This document shows positions 19,712 through 25,241 of a DNA stretch of 25,241 nucleotides, in pieces. The stretch spans positions 1-25,241 of the forward strand of contig JAWQRM010000269.1 in NCBI GenBank assembly GCA_033557675.1, in the 5' to 3' direction. The notes under the pieces are model-generated. The model had not been told where the DNA came from and did no database searches. It saw only the letters and a list, made by a program, of their open reading frames with translations. Position numbers and translations under genes: made by a program. Source of the stretch: Coptodactyla brooksi (taxonomy: Eukaryota > Arthropoda > Insecta > Coleoptera > Scarabaeidae). The first letter of the stretch is position 1; each line of letters starts with the position of its first letter.

Positions 19712-20615
19712 ACCCCCTTAGTTTAAAACGATAATGATCCAGGATGTCAATTATTTGAAAGTTTGAACCCCACACACTTGTTATATTTTAGGGCATTATA
19801 ACTTTTTAAATGATAAAAAACCACCTTTATTTTCTCGCTTTTATTATTTGCCGTCTTTGTTTAGGTTGTAGTTTTGTTTTTATTTGGTTTCGTGTCCTGG
19901 ATTTCATGGATTAGTTAGTTAGTCATTGGAAAATCAAGAAAGTTTTACGATTTACAATGGGGATCGGAAAGGTAAATAAATTGACTTATCTAAAGTAATA
20001 TTTACAATATCAAGTCACAACCAAACATCGAAAGTGCTTAATAACATGTCAAATAATATTTTGGAATCTTCAACACTGATATAACTTACCTAACTAATTT
20101 ACTTCATAATTTGTCTGGAAAAGAATACATTTTTCTCAGCCTTCAACACTCAACCGTTATGGCATTTTAAAACAGAATTTTCAATAAATCAATAAAATTA
20201 ATAATAACAGTTGAGACAAAATACTGGCATGTACCAAAGATCATCTTATTTTATCTGCAGGGTTGTCTATTTTGCTTGCACAAAATAAAATCTTACTTTT
20301 GATAAAGTATTGAACGTATTAGTTGTCTTACATATACTTTAATGTGATGTAATGAGAAACACTTCCTTAAAGTAATTGAATATATTTGCTTTGTGGCTTT
20401 TTCTACTTCACATTACTCATATAGTTTGTCTGTCAGAATTATTAATATATATTTGGTATTTTGACTTTTTGTCATTGTTACAATAATGTTTCTAAATAAT
20501 TTACTGAATGAACATTTATTTTGTAAATGAACAAGTTCTAATTGCATAAGTGCAAATTTTATAAGTATAATTTTATAGTGTACGTTTTTAAACTTCTATT
20601 TTAGGTTCGTTGTGT

Positions 20616-20621
20616 AATAAA
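20616..20621 (+). promoter_or_regulatory. candidate distal poly(A) signal
   Basis: AATAAA preceded by GTTCGTTGTGT, about 1.05 kb after the stop and just before the next mobile element. A reasonable end for the belle transcript. Confidence 0.4.
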
Positions 20622-20890
20622 CAGATTCGTCTAAAGCTGCATATAGACTGCGCATTCCGGTGTATGCGCAGTCGGTTACACGTGCACTGGAGCTTGCTAT
20701 CCGTACCTGCAGCAATGCGTATACATTTTGAACATGTGTGTCTCACGAGCTAGTCTCGCGACGACCCGACACCAGTCGGATTTTGGCTGCGCGTCAAAGG
20801 GGACTTATACTCTGCATTTGGACAGCAAAGTGGATTACGCGTTCCTGCCGACTTTAAATAATGAAAATTGCATTAATTTAATCGCAAATT

Positions 20891-20960
20891 CACGCAAATT
20901 GTTATTTCATTAATTAACTATTAACTATAATGGTTAATTAATGAAATAACAATTTGCGTG
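20891..20960. repeat. perfect inverted repeat, 28-bp arms, 14-nt loop
   Basis: The arms 20891-20918 and 20933-20960 are exact reverse complements (starting CACGCAAATTGTTATTTC). It lies immediately before the MADF-like frame and can form a strong hairpin in DNA or RNA. Confidence 0.95.
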
Positions 20961-21110
20961 AGGATACATGGAAAACAATCTCAAAAGATATGAAAATACC
21001 AGAGGATATATTGAAAAAAATGATTAAAACTTTATTAGCAACTAATAGAAAAGAAAGGAGCAAGACTTTAAGCTCAATTTATTCCAGGATCATTTCAAAA
21101 TTTTGCAGAC
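20954..21110 (+). pseudogene. MADF DNA-binding domain fragment
   Basis: The open frame from 20954 reads REDTWKTISKDMKIPEDILK then KMIKTLLATNRKERSKTLSS. This matches the second half of a MADF domain (W..I...M..P.....KKM..L...RKE..K), a Myb-like DNA-binding fold. The first half (normally with L..LWD.....Y) is absent. Its place is taken by the palindrome at 20891-20960. The frame runs to 21244, but the later residues are not recognisable. It is probably a relic of the transposon's accessory gene. Confidence 0.6.
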
Positions 21111-21524
21111 ATTCTCATGAAATTTTCCACGTTCCCACTTTCTTCCCAATTTATACACATTTCTTATTTATAATGTGTTGCACAATGGGAAATGCCATAG
21201 TGGTAGTGCACGTAGCACCTATGTATGACGGAAACGTGGCGTGATATTGGATGACGTGTGACTTGCAATGGATCCATTCACCTCGCATTCAGAGTCGCCG
21301 CAGTCCATACAGGCGCTATACGTGTATCCATCTGTACGAGTGTTCAACGTACCTAGGCTACACGTACACTGGAATGCGCAGTCCGTACGCAGCTTTAGAT
21401 GACATCAGCCTATGTAAAATTGAACTACTTTGATTTTTGATAACGTAGTATGTCAACCTAACAACAAATGAATAGTTTGGCAATTTAAAATAGTCCAGTA
21501 CTATAAAGCATCTCTGTGTAATGT

Positions 21525-21725
21525 CTAGAGCCCGAATTTCTATGCATTAAGCTTATTATAAATATAAGCAGATACATTTTCTATTAAAATGTGTACGAAT
21601 TGTGTAAAAATAAGTCATTTTGCACTAATGTACTTATTTTTACACAATTCGTACACATTTTAATAGAAAATGTATCTGCTTATAATATTTATAATAAGCT
21701 TAATGCTTAGAAATCCGGGCTCTAG
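21525..21725. mobile_element. 201-bp foldback MITE, nearly perfect hairpin
   Basis: The left arm 21525-21615 and right arm 21632-21725 are reverse complements. I count two substitutions and one 3-nt indel over more than 90 bp, with a 16-nt loop. The ends read CTAGAGCCCG. The 6-bp direct repeat TAATGT flanks it (21519-21524 and 21726-21731), suggesting a target duplication. Alternatively, TA within CTAG could be a 2-bp mariner-type duplication. It has no coding capacity. The arms' identity implies a young insertion. Confidence 0.9.
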
Positions 21726-21731
21726 TAATGT

Positions 21732-23500
21732 TCAATCAACCTATAATGAAAATTTATAGAGGCACAGTTTAGATTCTTTCCGATCCCTATTTGCAACAAA
21801 AACAACAACTCCAGATATATTTACTGATTGATAATTATAATTGTAGGTGACTAGGTCACATGAAAGGTGTTTAATAACCATAAAAAAAAACAAAAAATGT
21901 AACAAGAATCTATAGGTTTTCCTTTTCTCTTCTGCACACATTTATATACATATATTTAATATTTATCTTTGTTTAGTTTTTCCATAATTTTAATTTTAAA
22001 TATTTCATTTTCTCTCGTTTGTTTTGGGACGTCAGGTTTAAATATTTTGCTATCCCGGAAAAGACGATAGCAACGCGATCATGACGCAACAAAAAAAAAA
22101 GAATATAAATAATAATAACAAGAACTAAAGTTCAACTGCGACGCAAAAAAAAAGCCGTACAAACGATAAAAAAATAAATATAATCTACGATTATGTTGCA
22201 GTTACAGCTGTTGTTTAAAACAGAGGCGCTAAGAGAAACTTCTGCAAATGCACGACTGTGATATTAACCGATCTTATAATTACGTATAGTTATAAAGGTT
22301 GGACCGCGGGTTCATTAAACGAAGCTTAGTTATAACGACGTTATTGATGGCAGTCGTCTGTCGCTCCGAGACTTACCGTTGAGTCGAAACGAAATCTTAG
22401 CGTGAGGCGTTTAAATTCAATTAAATAAATAAAGAAAATCCTATCGTTAGGAACAAAGCCAATCAATAATTTATAATATGGATTTTCTAAAGAGTTAGCG
22501 TGGGCACCTATTTTGTGCCTAATTGGTTTTTCTTTTCATTAGTACATTTTCTTAATATTGCTCTGAGTATTTAATAGTGACTTATGTACATATAAAATTT
22601 AGAAAATATGAACACTGTTTGCTTGAAATTAATATTTTTTGTTTTATTTTCGGTTCGCTATACATAGAAATCTTCATGAACTAAAATACGCTTTGCACAT
22701 TTCCACAAATGCAATTTGTGTCGAAATAATTACCAATTTTCACTTATCAAAGATCTGTATAAATAATTAAAGTGTAATGGACCATTTCCAGACAAAAAAA
22801 TCAAAACATTATAGAATAATAGTTTCTGTTTGTTATATAGGAATTTAATTGTAGTTATAAATAGACAAAGAACCATAGCAGTCATGTTGAATGTGTTCTA
22901 TTGTGAAATTCTATACGCTGGTTTGCATTGTAAGCATATTTTTATCTATATGTACTATTTCTTCACAATATATTTTTTGATATTTTATTTTCAAAAATAT
23001 TAATTTAAGTATACGGTGTTTAAAAAACAGAAAAAATGAGTCACTATAAACAACTAAAACCATGAAATATACTTCCTTCTAGTTTATATTAAAACTATTT
23101 ATATAATAGTAGGAAATATTTACTATTTCTTTTTTGTTTTTCATATTTGATCCTCATTGTACTTGTTTATTTATGTGTATTTTTTAATCTGTGATTCCTC
23201 CACTATATAAAAATAACAAAAACATCTTTTCAACTGCAACTTTTGGACTAGTCCACTTCGAATCACAGTAGACTATGAACTATAACGTTATTATAGCCTC
23301 GTAGATATAGAATAGTTTTTTTTTATTATTACTATACCTTTATAATAATACACATAACTATTTATTTTTTATTTATATAAAAATTCATTTTGTAAACTTT
23401 TAGTGATAGGTGTGTCTTCCTAAAAGTTTTTCCTTGTTTCGTTTTTCTTTTTGTGAAGAGATTGGTAAGAGTTTTTTTGAGGATCAATGGCGGATTTATA
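21732..23500. other. 1.8 kb non-coding stretch
   Basis: AT-rich, with A runs at 22087-22100 and 22145-22160 and a less AT-rich patch at about 22240-22400 containing several CpGs. No open frame of interest, no RNA gene and no transposon end was recognised. Confidence 0.5.
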
Positions 23501-23502
23501 TA

Positions 23503-23558
23503 CAGGTGACCCAAAAGTAACTTTCTTTTCTTACTGAAGTAATTTTTGGGCCACCTAT
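23503..23558. repeat. short imperfect hairpin resembling two mariner ends
   Basis: CAGGTGACCCAAAAGTAACT (from 23503) faces AGTAATTTTTGGGCCACCTA as its imperfect reverse complement, with a loop of only about 12 nt. TA precedes it at 23501-23502. The ACAGGTG.CCCAAAA pattern is reminiscent of mariner terminal repeats, so this may be two ends with the middle deleted. Confidence 0.55.
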
Positions 23559-25241
23559 GTATGTGATAATGTTTTTTTTTATTTAGTTGCGATTGTGTTG
23601 TCAGATGCGTATTCCCTGTGATAATGGTTAGAAAATTCGTGCCTATTCTAACGGGACGCGTGACAGAGCGTGTCCGAAATCTTGAACGTTTGCTTTTTGT
23701 GAGATATGTGCACATTGAGCTGTGACTGCAACCAGCTTGCTCGGGGTTTTCTACCGGCGACCGCGGTTGCCGTATCGAAACGGATAGAGTTATAGGTTTG
23801 TTATTTAAAGGGATGGCAAAATGCTCTACTGCTCTAGGCGTTTGCCGGGCGTATTTAATAATTTAATGCATTTAAACATAATATGTTCTTATAGAGAGCG
23901 GCAAAACAATAACTAATAAAAAATGTATTGAAATCTGGTGTGTTTTATTTTTCTGCTCCTTTTTCCATTTTTCTATATAATGCGTACTCGGCTTCTATAA
24001 ACTTCGTAATTGTTTATTACAAGAAGTTGAAAAATATGAGAACACATTTGTACTCTTTCTTGATATGTCGATATCGGCTTAATACTCTTCAGTTACTCCA
24101 TGGGATCAAACTGGGCAAGAATATGAAGTCGCAAGTTTAAGGATGATTTAAAATGATATTGCATTAATTGGCACAGGTAATTCATCAGATTTTTTGCTAA
24201 ACTTAAGAAAAGTACGTTACAAAATTTTCAATTGTGACAAATTTTCCATTTTGTTTTGTTTCATTTATTTCCAAAATGTTCATTTATTTAAACAAAATAA
24301 ATAATTTTAGTTTTATTTTTAAATCTTAGAATTATTTTCAGTAACCTTAGATCTTTTATTTTAGTAAGAATGATGTTTTTGTTTGTCCGTCAAACTTAAA
24401 CATTTGAAAAGAAATAAATAAACATTTATTGTTAGTAGTTAAAAAATACATAGTACGTAGAATGATGTTAAACAGCTCTAGTGTATACCCCCTCCCAGAA
24501 CATCAAAAATTTACCAAGGACTTGTACGGTAGATCGGGTTCGGGAAGTCACGGGCTTGTGGTGGAAGTCCACAAGCTGTGATTCTCCTATGACACAATCA
24601 AGACTTTCCCAATCGGTATAATTATATATATTACGCATATGTATCATTAACTTGTGTAAGTTAATGGAAGTCATTTCCCTTTCATGTAACAATAATAAAA
24701 ATTCCTGCTTTAAATAATAGTTTTGCTCCTGAGTTTATTTCTTTGTTCACATACTGTTTCAATAGAAATTTTTGTTCCTTTGGAATATCGCAATGTATGT
24801 TTTTTCACCTTATAAACTTGTGAATATGAAAGTATCTATCCATTCATAATCACAGGTATACGTCATAAATGTTGCGAACTCTATTCCAGAGCAACGCAAG
24901 AAGATAAATTTAGTAATAAAATATATGAACACAAACCAATACAATTTTTTGAACAATGTGTGAAAGACATTTGCTTCTCAATCCAGCAATTAAAAAAAAT
25001 ACTAAAACACTGTAATAATTTGCGTGTCCGTCGTTTTGAGATGCTGTTAACGATTAAATAAATCAAACCTTATGAGGAGGGTTTGGCAGTGAGATTCTCT
25101 TCCCCCTCATTTAAATTTATTATTTTGGGACTTTTCTTGACCTGGCAAGATAGTTAGTTCTCAGAAGTAGGATCTTAACCATAAGTGTTTATGGGATAAG
25201 GGTAGGACAGTTGTGCATGTAGCTGAAAGCATGTAAGTCGT
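23559..25241. other. 1.7 kb stretch, no supported gene
   Basis: Minus-strand frames at 23362-23715 and 24468-24692 show no known motif. A stem of 12 bp with one bulge occurs at 24549-24580 (CACGGGCTTGTGG facing CCACAAGCTGTG). A patch at 23620-23840 is richer in G+C than its surroundings. I could not identify it. Confidence 0.45.

Larger units (their letters stand above)
19566..20628 (+). other. bel: probable 3' UTR of belle
   Basis: Non-coding AT-rich DNA after the stop. It contains ACT-rich microsatellite-like runs at 19672-19710 and several AATAAA signals (19602-19607, 20616-20621 and others). The last signal is 13 bp before a transposon-like inverted repeat begins. The true cleavage site cannot be told from sequence. 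Confidence 0.55.
20629..21405. mobile_element. short inverted-repeat DNA element with MADF remnant (Harbinger-like?)
   Basis: The left end TCTAAAGCTGCATATAGACT with GCGCATTCC is matched, on the reverse strand, by TCTAAAGCTGCGTACGGACT with GCGCATTCC at the right end. The terminal repeats are about 40 bp. I could not define a target duplication. The inside holds a MADF-domain fragment, a domain often carried next to PIF/Harbinger transposases, and a perfect palindrome at 20891-20960. No transposase is present, so it is non-autonomous. The superfamily is inferred from the MADF piece only. Confidence 0.7.

Noticed and set aside
20728..20913. 61-codon frame in the left part of the MADF element
   Set aside because: Lies partly in the terminal repeat and palindrome. 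No recognisable protein.
21741..21941. 66-codon minus-strand frame
   Set aside because: Low-complexity and hydrophobic, without motif.
23362..23715. 117-codon minus-strand Lys/Thr-rich frame
   Set aside because: Spans a transposon-end-like hairpin and poly-T tracts and shows no domain.
24468..24692. 74-codon minus-strand frame
   Set aside because: Contains a short stem structure, and nothing matches a known family.
1..25241. CRISPR arrays, tRNA or rRNA genes, bacterial operons
   Set aside because: No regularly spaced repeats, no cloverleaf or rRNA sequence recognised. Spliced genes and insect-type transposons exclude a prokaryotic reading.

Overview
The window is nuclear DNA from an insect or close arthropod: AT-rich, with spliced genes and many DNA transposons and non-LTR retrotransposons. 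No order can be fixed from sequence alone. The only host gene I can support is a DDX3/Ded1-family DEAD-box RNA helicase (Drosophila belle) on the plus strand. Seven coding exons (9304-9515, 10900-11296, 12420-12757, 13053-13407, 18354-18729, 18793-19074, 19480-19565) join in frame to 681 codons plus a stop. All have canonical GT..AG introns except the unseen 5' side. The first coding exon, with the start codon, was not found and probably lies left of the window.

Region by region. 1-6025: intergenic or 5'-intron DNA holding a degenerate minus-strand piggyBac-like transposase (about 490-1850), a pogo/Tigger-like element with recognisable terminal inverted repeats (TIRs) (2207-3298), a second pogo/Tigger end (3570-3672) and a hAT-like fragment (about 4125-4400). 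6026-9033: a Tc1/mariner-type element with unusually long TIRs of about 360 bp. It holds a decayed transposase on the minus strand and, on the plus strand, a piece of a non-LTR retrotransposon (ORF1 coiled coil, zinc knuckles, start of the endonuclease). 9304-19565: the helicase gene. Its 4.9-kb fourth intron (13408-18353) carries a 385-bp mariner MITE, a decayed minus-strand LINE reverse transcriptase, and a 1,989-bp piggyBac-like element with both ends and TTAA duplications. 19566-20628: probable 3' UTR. 20629-21405: a short inverted-repeat element with a MADF-domain fragment and a perfect 28-bp-arm palindrome. 21525-21725: a 201-bp nearly perfect foldback element. 21732-25241: AT-rich DNA with no gene I can support.

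The host gene product acts in translation initiation and RNA remodelling. Everything else is mobile DNA, all visibly broken in its coding parts. I see no sign of a new multi-gene system. The most unusual objects are the long-TIR mariner containing a LINE piece, the foldback element just downstream of the helicase gene, and the piggyBac element with duplicated palindromic subterminal repeats.
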